Assembly (NCBI GenBank): GCA_036898135.1
Contig: CM072522.1
Coordinates: 60,698,056 to 60,762,055, forward strand
Source of the DNA: Oncomelania hupensis
Lineage: Eukaryota; Mollusca; Gastropoda; Littorinimorpha; Pomatiopsidae
Direction: 5' to 3'
DNA: 64,000 bases
Part shown: one piece after another, positions 1 to 11,554 of the stretch
How the letters are laid out: the number at the start of each line of letters is the position of its first letter
Numbering within the stretch: the first letter of the stretch is position 1
Program-made: the position numbers and the translations under genes
The notes under the pieces: model-generated
Databases searched by the model: none
The model's input: only the letters and a program-made list of their open reading frames with translations
Told to the model about the DNA's origin: nothing

Positions 1-387
1 AATCACACCTTAGTCCCTCAAAATCATGCCTTAGAATTGCTGATCAGGCGTGAGAAGTACGTCTTAAATGTTACAATTGGTACTGAAAGCATGCCTGAAA
101 AAAAACAATCTACAGCATGAGAAGGTCGTGAGCGCATTATCGTTTTTAAAATTAGCATGGCTGTGTGAATGAAAAATTAGCTCGATGTTCATTAATTTAC
201 CTTTTGCACTATCAACCAATTCCAAAACATATAAATCATCTCGCTGTCGTTTTTTTTTTTTAACAACTCTTTAAAATGCTTCACAAGGAGTCAGAACAAT
301 CCTTAAAAATTGTAAAATGACAGTGATTCCACTCCTTAGATTTACTGCAAATGGGGAACCCTGACTATGGTACGTAAATATTCTTAC

Positions 388-591
388 CATATTCCTCAGT
401 GTCACAGTCAGGTTCTGTCTTCACTTTACACAACAGTGGGATATGTGGCTCCATCATGTAACTGTCAGGTGCTGTCGTGCTTTCTGATTCTTCCTTTATG
501 TTGAACTCACTGCCAGTCACATTAGCGGTACCTCTGACAATCTGTTCACTGCTGCTGTGAGAAACATGATGGCTTTCTCTTCCTGAAATTT
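388..591 (-). CDS. Zinc-finger gene A, exon 2 (partial gene, continues off the left edge)
   Basis: Internal 204-nt exon of the left-most member of the zinc-finger cluster. The acceptor (TTTAG) lies just above 591 and a GTAAG donor lies below 388; it enters and leaves in phase 1, exactly like the paralogous exons at 14542-14745 and 29837-30040. The peptide starts EISGRESHHVSHSSSEQIV and ends VKTEPDCDTEE. It holds two sumoylation consensus sites (IKEE, VKTE), is acidic and Ser-rich, and looks disordered. Exons 3-5 and the finger exon of this gene must lie left of position 1. Function is inferred from the complete paralogues B and C. Confidence 0.85.
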
Positions 592-896
592 CTAAACAAA
601 ACAACAGCTTTGATGTGAATAATTCCTGACAGCAAGCATAATGATAAACTGAAAAGCCATCACATATGAACTTATATCTTTTCCTCTTACCTAAGTATTA
701 CAGGTGACAGTAAATAAACCTCCAAAGATCAATCAAAGAATAACAAAGTTCACGATTTCCAGTTAAAACAAATCATGCAGAAACAACTTTGCCCTAGTTA
801 AGTTCAGCACCCTGTACTCATTCACTGCACAATCCACAGAAAGGTCAGGACAAAACAAACTATTGTGTTAGTGTGAGGGTGGGTGGGCTAAACCTA

Positions 897-1441
897 ACCA
901 TTATCGTAATCCTTTTCTGTGATGAACCATTATCCTAATCCTTTTCTGTGATGAACCGTTATCCTAATCCTTTTCTGTGATGAACCATTATCCTAATCCT
1001 TTTCTGTGATGAACCATTATCCTAATCCTTTTCAGTGATGAACCATTATCCTAATCCTTTTCTGTGATGAACCATTATCCTAATCCTTTTCTGAGATGAA
1101 CCATTATCCTAATCCTTTTCTGAGATGAACCAATATCCTAATCCTTTTCTGTGATGAACCATTATCCTAATCCTTTTCAGTGATGAACCATTATCCTAAT
1201 CCTTTTCTGAGATAACCATTATCCTAATCCTTTTCTGAGATGAACCATTATCCCAATCCTTTTCTATGATGAACCATTATCCTAATCCTTTTCTGTGATG
1301 AACCATTATTCTAATCCTTTTCTGTGATGAACCATTATCCTAATCCTTTTCTGTGATGAACCATTATCCTATTCCTTTTCTGTGATGAACCATTATCCTA
1401 ATCCTTTCCTATGATGAACCATTATCCTAATCCTTTTCAGT
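897..1441. repeat. 29-bp minisatellite in intron 1 of gene A
   Basis: About 18-19 tandem copies of a 29-bp unit containing AACCATTATCCTAATCC, with scattered substitutions. The orthologous site in gene B (15048-15247, resuming at 16211) has about seven copies, and gene C keeps only one degenerate unit near 30375. The array therefore existed before the gene duplication and changed copy number afterwards. Confidence 0.95.
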
Positions 1442-1576
1442 AAATGTTTTTCAAGGAGCCCTGACAACATTTCCCACCACTTTGTGACATCTGAGAAGAA
1501 AAAATCAAATGACATTGTTGTCAAATACATTTTAATCAAAGAAAAACAAAATGATGAGCCATCCAATTCACATGAT

Positions 1577-1674
1577 AGTCCTATCCTATCCTATCCCGTA
1601 ACTCGGAGGTCGTAGGGGCACCACAGATGATCGTTTAACCAGCGTACTCCATCTTTCCCTGTCCTCAGCAACCC
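1577..1674 (-). mobile_element. 5'-truncated LINE 3' end (about 100 bp)
   Basis: The reverse complement matches the 3' end of the LINE at 55797-56426 and ends in the same GGATA-type tail (read here as TCCTATCC). Flanks share ATGATAG, a probable target-site duplication. The insert is absent from the equivalent intron of genes B and C, so it is private to gene A. Confidence 0.75.
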
Positions 1675-1844
1675 TGAATGATAGGAATGGGATAATTACA
1701 AAGATTTCATTTTGACTGGCATGGAGTTTATTTTTTCTGTACAGATACCATGATGTTGATCGTAATGTTATGTACGGTACTGGCTGTAGATAATTCGTAA
1801 ACTTTCCATGTTCAGTAAATGTTTAATTACCGGCTCCGACTCAC

Positions 1845-1950
1845 CTTGTGCATGCCACGCTTGCAATCTCATCCAGTCTACCACTGGATCCTCAGCAATG
1901 TCAATCTCCATCTTCACCTCAGACAGCACTGGATTGTCATCGTCCTCCAT
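1845..1950 (-). CDS. Zinc-finger gene A, exon 1 (start codon)
   Basis: First coding exon, 106 nt. ATG at 1950-1948, donor GTGAGT directly below 1845, exit phase 1. It encodes 35 residues starting MEDDDNPVLSEVKMEIDIAE and ending in AWHAQ; VKME is a sumoylation consensus. The paralogous exons at 16510-16615 and 30705-30810 have the same length and donor, which fixes the start. The peptide is acidic and matches no domain I recognise. Confidence 0.87.
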
Positions 1951-2479
1951 AACAAAGCAATGTAAGCTCTTAACGTGCTAAACAACTGCTCAAACTCAAC
2001 ATGAACAGGGAAAGTATAACTGACACCGGAAGTTTGTTTAAAAAAAAACCAAACACTCTCCATAGCGACATAATTTTCTTCGCTAACGCTTTTAAATAAA
2101 AATAAAATGATGTTTACTTTTAAAAACACGTGTTAAATGTGAATATAACAAGCAGCTACTTATAAATAATTCAAAGAATTAATTCGGGCTAACCTAGAAA
2201 GAGAAGCTATCAATAAACATAATCACAAAGCTAGATTGTCTTTTAATAAATGAGTTTCGTATGTCTCTAAACGATTAACTATTTCATTAATTTATTGAAA
2301 TGAAAACTTTGTTATTTATTTGTAATTATATTTATTAACATAAACGTGACAAATTTGGTCAATATGTGCCGAAATTATCCATTTATAAAGTCATTAAATT
2401 GCAATGGATTATAAGCAAAACTGTTACAATTATGATGGTTGTATTTGAGGTGTGGTTAGTTTGGTTTTTTAAGCTAGGT

Positions 2480-2765
2480 CCATCGGGGAAGGTTAACCAC
2501 TTTTGTATAGCACTTTACCAGCTCAAGAGCGGTCAAGGCACTGGCTGATACAGGATCTAACTCGCTCCACCCGAGGCACCCACTTGCAACTTTTGGGCGC
2601 ATGGTCTAACGCCAACACCACTCAGCACAATCCAGGGCGACCGGGGATGAGGTGAAGGGACCTAGTGCATGCTGGGATATTTGTGTAGCTGGCACTCACC
2701 CGTCTAGAACATGAGCGTCCGGATCTTTAAAGTCCATGCGATGGAATGCATGCGTGCACACGTGC
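2480..2765. repeat. Dispersed SINE-like repeat, copy 1
   Basis: Contains the phrases TATAGCACTTTACCAGCTC, GATACAGGATCTAACTCG and TTTGGGCGCATGGTCT, then CCAGGGCGACCGGGGATGAG. A second long copy is at 17190-17480 and a shorter one at 45786-45926. The first two sit at matching distances upstream of exon 1 of genes A and B, so that pair is part of the segmental duplication. No clear tRNA-like A and B boxes were seen. Confidence 0.75.
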
Positions 2766-2865
2766 GTCCCCCTTTCACTCACATTTGCCATGGTCTGATT
2801 GATTTCATGACATGATTCATTATTTGCTCTGTATCTGTACTTGACATGCGCATAAATTATCAACA

Positions 2866-3050
2866 AAACACATACATATAAAATACCTACATTGCTAAAT
2901 AATATCATATGAAGCCCTATTATAGTGACCACCTGGCAGAAAGCGTCCAATATTCCCAAGCTGATCCAACAGACCTCATAAAAGCACTAAATTTCCAGAA
3001 AGTGGGAATACTATTAATACTGAAAGCCCCGGCACCCCAATGGGATTGGC
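2866..3050 (-). mobile_element. Dispersed retroposon family, partial copy
   Basis: Matches parts of the full-length copies at 34597-35153 and 44873-45426: the segment with CAAGCTGATCCAACAGACC and the terminal segment with AAATTTCCAGAAAGTGGG and CCCCGGCACCCCAA. An internal part is missing. Orientation is as in the 44.9-kb copy. Confidence 0.75.
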
Positions 3051-3462
3051 TATTAAATGTCAGACTGAGAGGGGAGTCAGTCAGGTGACAGATAGCAAAG
3101 ATTGAACATCAAATAAAATAGACACAAATATCCACTTCCATTTCATGAGTTTGTATTTGATGGTTGGGTGAAAGTTAGTGCGCATTTGATGGTCGGGTGA
3201 CAGTGCCAGTGAAACATACCAACCACAAACAATCGACCAAGCAAAGTCTAACCTGTAACATTTTAATTAAAAAGAAAACAACAGCACAATGTCCAATTTA
3301 AAATTCTTAAAAACAGCTTTAAGCTTTGTTTACAGAATATTGTTTTAGTTGTTTGAAGAATACAATTACACTGCCTGTACACAACAACAAAGTGCTGTAT
3401 TACACAGCCTGTACACAACAACAAAGTGTTTGTTTCTTCAACTGGCAAGTTAGGTATTCATT

Positions 3463-4022
3463 GCTTACAGGGTCCAGCAGACTGCAAAGAGCAGAATCAT
3501 GACCAAAACTTCGCTGAAAGAGGACTCACCCCTGATCCGCATAAAATATCTGCTGAAAACCCCAGTGGTAACACCGAAGGCACTCCACCAGTCTGCGACT
3601 TTACAATCAATACATCCTACGCTGGGGACACTGAGGCTACACTCTAATCTATTGAACCCCCGTTTACAAAAACAAAACAGAACACAAACATCATCACAAA
3701 ATATCAACAAAACACATACATACAAAACGTCTACATTGCCAAACAATAACACCACATGAAGCCCCAGCGACCACCTGGCACAAAGCGTCCAATACTCCCA
3801 AGCTGATCCAACAGACTTCACACACAAATGAGGAGTATCATCCCGGAAGAGTTTTCAAGAAAAAACGTAGGTGACTGGTCTAGGAAAGAAAAAGACAGTA
3901 TAGTAGATTGACAGAACAGAGTAGGAATAAGAAAGAACAAAGGAGAAAGTCCATGACAGTGGAAATTTAAAGCACTAAATTTCCAGAAAGTGGGGATACT
4001 ATTTATACCGAAACCACGACAA
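3463..4022 (-). mobile_element. Dispersed retroposon family, near full-length copy
   Basis: About 560 bp, homologous along its length to the copies at 34597-35153 and 44873-45426. It runs from a segment like the CCAGCGGACT end through CAAGCTGATCCAACAGACT to ATACTATTTATACCGAAACC. It lies just 3' of the finger exon of gene B. A minus-strand reading frame containing GSAWEYWTLCARWSLG is open here as in other copies, but coding is doubtful. Confidence 0.8.
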
Positions 4023-4083
4023 TTCAACTGGCAAGCTGAAAGAAAAGATTTTCTTATAAACGTCAAACACATGTATTTTTGTG

Positions 4084-4503
4084 TCAAGAATGTGTGAACT
4101 TGTGCTTCTGTAAATCGCCCTCCGAAGTGAAAGCTTTATTACAAACCTAACACACATTATTTTTCTCTCCTGTATGTATAAGCTTATGTACCTTCAAATG
4201 GCCAGCCCTAGTGAAAGCTTTATTACAAACATTACACACATGATTCTTCTCTCCTGTATGTGTAAGCTTATGTGCCTTCAAATGGCCAGCCCTAGTGAAA
4301 GCTTTATTACAAACATTACACACATGATTCTTCTCTCCTGTATGTATAAGATTATGTACCTTCAATTCACTAGCCCGAGTGAAAGCTTTATTACAAACAT
4401 TACACACATGATTCTTCCCCCCTGTATGTATAAGCTTATGTTTCTTCAAATTGCCAGCCTCAGTGAAAGCTTTATTACAAACATCACACACATGTGTCTT
4501 CTC
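4084..4503 (-). pseudogene. Zinc fingers beyond the premature stop of gene B
   Basis: In the same frame as the finger exon but after the TGA at 4504-4506. It encodes four recognisable C2H2 fingers (helix segments EAGNLKK, RASELKV, RAGHLKA, RAGHLKV). A second stop, TAG at 4147-4149, then replaces the residue between the two cysteines of a fifth finger (SEGDLQK), which runs to a natural-looking stop at 4084-4086. Two point nonsense changes in otherwise intact finger code suggest recent loss of the C-terminal half. Alternatives are readthrough or assembly error. Confidence 0.75.
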
Positions 4504-5004
4504 TCATGTATGTATAATAAGCTTATGTTCCTTCAAATGGCCAGCCCGAGTGAAAGCTTTATTACAAACATCACACACATGATTCTTCTCTCGGACTGTA
4601 TGTATAAGCTTATGTTGCTTCAAACTGCGAGCCTGAGTGAAAGATTTATTACAAACATCACACACATGATTCTTCTCTCCTGTATGTATAAGCTTATGTA
4701 ACTTCAAATGGCCAGCCCGAGTTAAAGCTTTATTGCAAACATCACACACATGATTTTTCTTTCCTGTATGTATATGCTTATGTCTACTCAAACTGCCAGC
4801 CTGAGTGAAAGCTTTATTACAAACATCACAAACATGATTCTTTTGTTCTCCGGTCTTCTGTTGCTGCTCTGTCTTTTTTCTACACTCCTGATCTCTGACA
4901 CTGACTTCACTGTGGGGAGTGACTGAGGCAGAAGAGAACTTGACCACTAATGACTGCGGTGTTGAGTTGACAGCAAGCAGTTGTGTAGCACATGCATTTG
5001 GAAT
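4504..5004 (-). CDS. Zinc-finger gene B, exon 6 (finger exon, four fingers then stop)
   Basis: Terminal exon after a strong polypyrimidine-CAG acceptor, entered in phase 0 with IPNACATQLL. A basic/polar linker of about 55 residues is followed by four C2H2 fingers with core HVCDVCNKAFT. Helix segments are QAGSLSR, RAGHLKL, QARSLKQ and RAGHLKE. Oddities: finger 2 has KAL instead of KAF; the linker after finger 3 reads TVREK instead of TGEK (one added residue); finger 4 has an extra Ile between its histidines. Translation then meets TGA where paralogues have GGA (Gly of TGEK). Family role: sequence-specific DNA binding. Confidence 0.82.
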   Translation of the reverse strand: MPNACATQLLAVNSTPQSLVVKFSSASVTPHSEVSVRDQECRKKTEQQQKTGEQKNHVCDVCNKAFTQAGSLSRHKHIHTGKKNHVCDVCNKALTRAGHLKLHKLIHTGEKNHVCDVCNKSFTQARSLKQHKLIHTVREKNHVCDVCNKAFTRAGHLKEHKLIIHT

Positions 5005-5224
5005 CTGAAAAAGAAAACCAAGCTTTACAATTAACACTAACTATAAAATGCTGACAGATGTATATAAGAAACACTAAGAAAATGAGACTGAAGTCAGACT
5101 ACAGTCAGAAAAGTGCTGAACATTTAAAATCCATAAATTATGAGACATCATCCAAATGCATTTTAAACTTGTAACTCATTAAAGCATGACCTGTACTTTG
5201 ATCTATCCTATATAATGTGCAGAA

Positions 5225-5258
5225 CAAGTAACATATCATCATCATCATCATCATCATC
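5225..5258. repeat. (ATC)n microsatellite
   Basis: Short ATC tract followed by a sequence resembling one end of the dispersed retroposon (TGATTCAGCTCTTTGAAG). The matching place next to gene C (22416-22450) has the same arrangement, so it belongs to the duplicated unit. Confidence 0.8.
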
Positions 5259-5639
5259 AAAGTGGTCATGATTCAGCTCTTTGAAGAAGCACAAAATTAC
5301 TTAGTAATCTTTAGTATTTCTTATATTAATATGATTGGTCATTATTATACCATTATCACAGCAACAGTGTGTTGAGTTTCTCTATAATGTTTAAAACAAG
5401 CCTACTTCAGTCCTAAAATTACGAGGATATATTACATTGCAATAACAACCAGAACAAGGAGCTAACTTATACAACTTAGGTACAAGACTATTGAGGTCAC
5501 CCAGGGTTTTCTATGGGTACTCCGGTTTCCTTCCTCTCTTCAATAAATTATAATGATAATGGTATCGGAGGCAGACACAATGAAAAAGTTAAAAATGAAA
5601 ACTAAATTTTTTTTCCGTTTTGTAATAATGATCTTCCTG

Positions 5640-5760
5640 CCTTCACACCACATGTTAGAGTGATAGATGTGTTTGTTATGTGTGTCACATGTCTTTGTGA
5701 TAGATGTGTTTGTTGTGTGTGACACACATGTTTGAGTGATAGATGTGTGTGACGACACGA
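5640..5760. repeat. 36-bp minisatellite, short array
   Basis: About three imperfect units containing TGATAGATGTGTTTGTTGTG and CACATGT. The same unit forms a larger array at 11555-11765, and one degenerate copy lies near 26521. All are inside introns or flanks of the zinc-finger genes. Because the unit is a multiple of three, several frames read as repeating His-Thr-Asn-Ser peptides; these are not genes. Confidence 0.85.
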
Positions 5761-5803
5761 GTTTTGACGCACACTAAGTTTATGCTGTGTCAGGGTGTAC
5801 ATA

Positions 5804-6389
5804 CAGTACTCCTCTTTTAACGTCACTACCGTTTAAGGTCACAACGCGGATAAGATCAATCAGGTTGTTGGTCCCGGCCAAACACCTTCTTTGTACCATT
5901 TAGAATTCCTCGCTTAGCGTCACCTCACATAAGGGAAAACCTCGGATAACGTCAACCCCGTTTTGGTTCCCAAATGGAGGAGACTACTGCTTAAGAGAAA
6001 TTGATGTCACAGATGAGGTCATTTATGAGGTCACTTCCTAATTTGAGATGATGTCATATATTCCTTATGATGTCATTTCCTGTTCACATAGCGTGGGATG
6101 CTGTGCAAAGTGAACAATTCGTTAAACTTGTGTAAGGTTTTCTGCAAATACACGCAGTAACTGTCTTGGTGCATACTTTTTATTTTTTCATTCTCATTTG
6201 CGTGCGTGCGCGTCAATGTGTTTGTGTGTGTGTGTGAGAGAGAGTGTGTGTATGTGTATGCATGCTTGCATCCGTTCGTTTGAGTGTTTGAGTGTGTGCT
6301 TATGCATCATACACACGCACAAAAAATACATATACAGTAATGCATACATGCATACGCGCGCACCAACGTGCAAACATGTACACACATAC

Positions 6390-6428
<39 letters not shown>

Positions 6429-6574
6429 CACACGACACAAAAATTTAGCACCTCGTATAAGATCAAGTTTTTTTACTGGTAGTTGATCTTATCAGAGGAC
6501 TGTTTAGGGTGCCCCACGGATAAGATCAAACAAAAATTGGTCCCGTGGGGGGTCACCTTAAGAGAGGAGTACTG
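5804..6574. mobile_element. Tigger/pogo-like MITE with TA target duplication
   Basis: Termini are CAGTACTCCTC at left and GAGGAGTACTG at right, flanked by TA on both sides. GGATAAGATCAA occurs just inside each end in inverted orientation. No transposase frame is present, and the centre holds a (CA)n tract near 6390-6426. CAGT ends plus a TA duplication are typical of pogo/Tigger non-autonomous elements. It lies in intron 5 of gene B. Confidence 0.82.
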
Positions 6575-6903
6575 TAGTCTGTAGTTTCATATTTCCGAAT
6601 GTGTGATGTGCTAAGTTTGAATCAGCAGCCTATATTGCATAGTGTAACTTAAAAAGTATGTTTCTCACGTTCGACACGCATAGTTCTATAGCGGAATATA
6701 GCTGAACAGAGCTCTGGGTTTGAACTGTGGACTGGGGAGAAAGCGGCAGGTTTGGCAGAGTTGAGGCGTGTAGTCTTTGTGGATAGATGACTATTGGAGA
6801 GACTGTATCTGCCACTATCAGAGGATAAAGTGTAGGGATCGTCTCTAAGGGCTGTGTTTCGTGATTGAACCACCCAAGGTTTTGTGACTTAAAATGGACA
6901 AGA

Positions 6904-6906
<3 letters not shown>

Positions 6907-6978
<72 letters not shown>
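6907..6978. repeat. (ATA)n microsatellite
   Basis: About 24 units of ATA leading directly into the dispersed repeat that starts CGGATATTTATATAGCGGG. Confidence 0.95.
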
Positions 6979-7560
6979 GGATATTTATATAGCGGGTACT
7001 CCAGCCTATGACCAGACTCCCCACGCTTTACATAGTCATTACATAAAAATACATGCACTCGGTCAAACATCGCTTTTGCTACGATACACCAAAAGACAGA
7101 ATAGTAAAAGTAAAAACTATTTACAACTATGTACACAAATGACAAAAAAAGACATAAATAGAATAGCAAAAACCTATTCAAAGCTATTTATATGCCCGGT
7201 TAGACCCAGGAAGGAAAAAGAGTATAAATATTTACAGCCGTGTATACACTTTCGGATCAGACAGAGACAAAAGAGGAGAGAATGGCAGCAGGATACAAAT
7301 CAGTCTGAATAATGCAGTTTGAAGAGGTGTGTTTTGAGGGCCTTTTTGAATGCTTGTGTTGATTGTATGTTGCGGATATGGGAGGGAAGGGAATTCCACT
7401 GCTTGGGTGTGGAGTAAGCCAATGCACGTTGGCCGTATGTCTTAGTGCGGGTGACGGGAACCTTGAGTGTGTGAGTGTCAGCAGAAGATCTTAAAGTGCG
7501 TGAAGGAGAGTAGACAGACAGTAGATCAGCAAGGTCACGCCTGTCTATAAGCGGTCTTTT
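6979..7560. repeat. Dispersed repeat, left part
   Basis: Starts with ATATTTATATAGCGGG and includes GGTGTGTTTTGAGGGCC and GGGAAGGGAATTCCACTGC. It has the feel of a high-copy invertebrate interspersed repeat and holds no open reading frame of note. The sequence seems to resume at about 9720 (next part), so an unrelated block of about 2.15 kb appears to lie inside it. Confidence 0.55.
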
Positions 7561-7777
7561 CAGACGGCAGCTATTTACAGCCCTTGTTCAGGCTCCCATG
7601 ATCCCTGCACGCTGGCTGAACTGCCCTTAGCCAGGTCAGAGACGGTATGTGGCCTTGGCGTAGCGTCGACTACTGGCCCAAGCATTTAGTGCTAGCTCTA
7701 AGCTGTAGAGCTTATAGTAACCAAGCCTATTGCAGTGCTAGTGCTGTACATGTAGCCAGACACGCGTGCACGCTATT

Positions 7778-7856
7778 AGAAACTACTTTTGCTCGCTGTG
7801 CACAAGTATTTTATGCCTAACAAAAATTCCTGCTGAAACTGAATGTATTTTAAAAA

Positions 7857-7910
<54 letters not shown>

Positions 7911-8158
7911 TACATGCACACACAATCGATATGATACACACAGTAGACACATACAGTGATACAAACAAACTGAATGTAAACACACAATCAAACAAAGAGT
8001 AAATACAGTCAAGTTTAAAAGGACTTCACAAAACAAAGCAACAAACGAGACATTTAAGCAAAGTTCAAAGTACAACAATTTACAAGACTAGGGAAAAAAT
8101 AACACGTAATGAAATGTTATGTGTTCGTGGTTTTTTTTTTCTATGGAGACATGCATTC

Positions 8159-8209
<51 letters not shown>

Positions 8210-8504
8210 AACATTTAATAACATATCAGTCGTCATATCCAAATACAGTGCATGTAGAATGTGTATTGTGTTTTGCGATAATCTAGTGCGTGTGAATAAA
8301 AGTCACAAATGGAACTTAACACCATGCAAAAACAATTAATGTTACTCACCAAATTACAGCAATACCTTTCCCCGCGCGGCGCACTCTCTTACGATTATAC
8401 ATTTTAGAAATACATGACAATTGTCCATAGAAACTACTTTGCTCGCTGTGAATAAGTATTTTATGCCTTACAAAAATTCCTGCTGAAACTGAATGTATTT
8501 TAAA

Positions 8505-8565
<61 letters not shown>

Positions 8566-8805
8566 TAATACATGCACACACAATCGATATGATACACACA
8601 GTAGACACATACAGTGATACAAACAAACTGAATGTAAACACACAATCAAGAGTAAATACAGTCAAGTTTAAAAGGACTTCACAAAACAAAGCAACAAACG
8701 AGACATTTAAGCAAAGTTCAAAGTACAACAATTTACAAGACTAGGGGAAAATAACAGAAATGTGATGTGTTCGTGGGTTTTTTTTTTCTATGGAGACATG
8801 CATTC

Positions 8806-8889
<84 letters not shown>

Positions 8890-9030
8890 ATGCAACATTT
8901 AATAACATATCTTAATTAGGCATGCCTATGCAGTGAATTTACAATGGTTGAGTGTTTTTCGATATAACAAGCCTAGTGCGTGTAGGAAACATCACATGAA
9001 AAATGTATTGTACTCACCCTCGCTTCCACG
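7778..9030. repeat. Direct tandem duplication of about 650 bp with (GA)n tracts
   Basis: Two consecutive copies, 7778-8390 and 8427-9030. Each has the order ACTACTTT..GCTCGCTGTG, a first (GA)n, AATCGATATGATACACACAG, GGACTTCACAAAACAAAGC, CTATGGAGACATGCATTCAC, then a second (GA)n. Copies differ mainly in GA length (the last tract, about 8812-8884, is the longest) and in divergence downstream of it. Apparent Leu-Ser or Arg-Glu proteins here are microsatellite translations. Confidence 0.88.
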
Positions 9031-9719
9031 ACGATCCCTCTTCCATCTTGCTGATGGGGATATATCCTTAATAAATCACCACTATACACGGTATAGTAAC
9101 ACATCACACATATGCACAGTGAAGATGCCGGCCAGCTGGCTGCGATTGTGTGCCTATTGCACCATTAACATTAGCACCCACGCGCGAGACTTTCGTAAAT
9201 TCGCTGCACTTACAACGGCCAGCAATCACAAACAAAACAAGCTTTTTTAATGTCGACCACATCACCAGAAAGTTCAAACTTTTTACTAAGTGTGCTTCAA
9301 ATGGTGAACATTGTAGGGATTCAAATGTGTAATTACAATGTACACGTATACACACACTCGAAAACGTAAAACCGGTCCACTGCTAGTCTAGTAAGCTTAC
9401 AGTGCAGGATCGGACAGCTAGTGCCGTCAAATCGACTTAAATATAACACAAACCAAATCGATTTCAGGGTTATAGATTATGCTACCACAAAACACAGATA
9501 TGGAAGTAACTACATGCAAACCGTTATCACAATACAAACGATATTTCACATAAAACGATCACTTTTAGTACACAAATATAGGATGATGAGCCATACGTTT
9601 CCTCATAGCTGTGTACTCTGCAGAAAAGCGTGCCTTGGCGTTTGCATCTGGATCCCGCGCGCGAGCCTGCAAGCTTCGCTAAAAATAGCTTGCACAGGTT
9701 GCCAGAGAGGTCAAATTTT

Positions 9720-9990
9720 ACTCAGGGCTGGACAGGCGTGAGGTAGGAAGGACAAGAATTTGTGAAGAAGTTGTGACAGAGAACAGAGAGTTTGTACTCT
9801 ATGCGTGCTTACACAGGAAGCCAGTGAAGGGAATGTAGTAGAGGTGTGATGTGATCACGTTTCTTTGCTTGGAATACTAGTCTAGCTGCTGAGTTCTGAA
9901 CCTTTTGTAGTTTGTCAATGATGTGTTTTGGGGAGCCAGCTGTGACAATTATTATAGAAAAGTAACTTTATGGTAATTGAGGAGAACTTT
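9720..9990. repeat. Dispersed repeat, right part
   Basis: Contains AGGAAGCCAGTGAAGGGAATG and a following stretch typical of interspersed repeats, in the same direction as 6979-7560. AGGTCA is present at both presumed junctions (near 7543 and 9709). Confidence 0.45.
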
Positions 9991-11554
9991 TGCTGCCACA
10001 GTGTTGTGTTCTCTGTGTAGAGTGACGTCCTAGGGGTGTGCACTCTTTGTTTAAGGGCCTCCCAAGACCTAACATTTCGCCAGTGTTAGGGTGACCTAGT
10101 AAATCATATAAGACAGTAACGAACCGCCTACTCTCCACAGATAGTATCGTGTTGTATTGTGTTGTGCCATGGTGTTGTGTGTATCTGTGCGTCACAGGCC
10201 GGGAAACTGAAGGAGAGTTGATGCCCAGTATTTCAATTCCTTAGTGGCTAAGCATTCCGAGCATGCATACGTAAATGAATGGTGATGAATGAGGGGGAAA
10301 GGGTTATTTTGATAAATAGTATTTTCAGATGATTTTTTTGTTGAAATGCTAAATGGGATAATGTTGAAGTTGTTGCCAAAATGAGGTCACGAGTGACGAT
10401 GTATTATTGCATGAGAGAGGGGTGATAAAATGTGTGAGAGAGAGAAGGGGATGTTTTATTAGAGTATGCCAGGGGGTAATGGAAGTGAGGGGAGTGTTAG
10501 GAATAAGGTCAAGGGTGACGTTGGGTTATATATTATGACATGGTAGGGGGGTGGTGAATATGAGAGGAAGGATGAGTCAAGATTGTTGATTAGAAATTCC
10601 ATTATAATATTTCTTTATATTGGTGTAAATAAACATGTTCATTGGATGTTAATATAAATTATAGAAGAATTATGAAATGTTATGATGCATAAACAGGTCA
10701 CGATGGCGGACGGCGGAAGGAGTTATTTCCCATGTTTTGTTTACATCTTGAGACAGTTTTCCTAAGACAGTGTTATTTGTTGACCAGATTGGGCCTTTGT
10801 TTTCTATTTTGCTATCTACTACGTCTTTGATTTCTACTTCGATACCTTCTAGGACATCGACTATGTTTGCGATTCCTACCACATCTTGAGTTCCTCTTCT
10901 TTGCCTACTACATCTCCGACTTCGTACCTCGTTCTTTGAACTTCATCCTAAGTACTGCATGCCGCTTACTCCGACCACCTGCAGGCGGAGGCAAGCTTGG
11001 GCACCACTTCTTCTTTGGTCGCAGCATGCAGGGCTTTACATTACACCCTCAATCATACGTACATGCACGCACATAAACATATATAAACAGTGACTTTTTA
11101 CAGTCTGCATTGAGTTGATCGAGTTTGTGAATCTTCTTGAAGTAGTGCTTTGTAATTAGACATGTGTTGAAGATCAGAGAGATAATCTAAGCATAAAGTA
11201 TTGACTATTTATTAAATACATTTCTTCAAAGTGTTGCTTTGTTTACATAAGCCATTAGTATTTTTTTTTTTGCATTTTGTTTATATTACTGCATCTTGAT
11301 TGTTTTAGCATCTGTGTACAGTGTCAGGGGCTAGGGATTAGACAAGGGAGGTAATTATCTGTTGATTGTTGGGGTTGTGGGTCCAGATAAAGGGTTGAGG
11401 TTGGGTTAGATTCTCATTGTCCTGTGTGTGTGATTGTTGAATAAAAGTGTATAAGTGTTCATCTGGCATTGGTGTTAGTTTTTTTTTAGTTTTAGTGTGT
11501 ATCCCTCCACTCGCTGTTTGAGCTGAAGTCACTGATCTCATTCAGGTGACGTGA
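9990..11554. other. Intron 5 of gene B, unassigned stretch
   Basis: No gene or repeat recognised apart from poly-T runs. 10780-10990 has an unusual C/T-rich composition (TTCCTACCACATCTTGAG, CTACTACATCTCCGAC) but no sustained conserved reading frame. Confidence 0.5.

Noticed and set aside
4174..4701. Plus-strand open frame with SESFITNITHM repeats
   Set aside because: Antisense shadow of the zinc-finger repeats of gene B; the same holds for 20790-22309.
7566..7760. tRNA or small RNA gene
   Set aside because: No cloverleaf or internal promoter boxes could be placed here or elsewhere in the window by eye; a tRNAscan-SE run would settle it.
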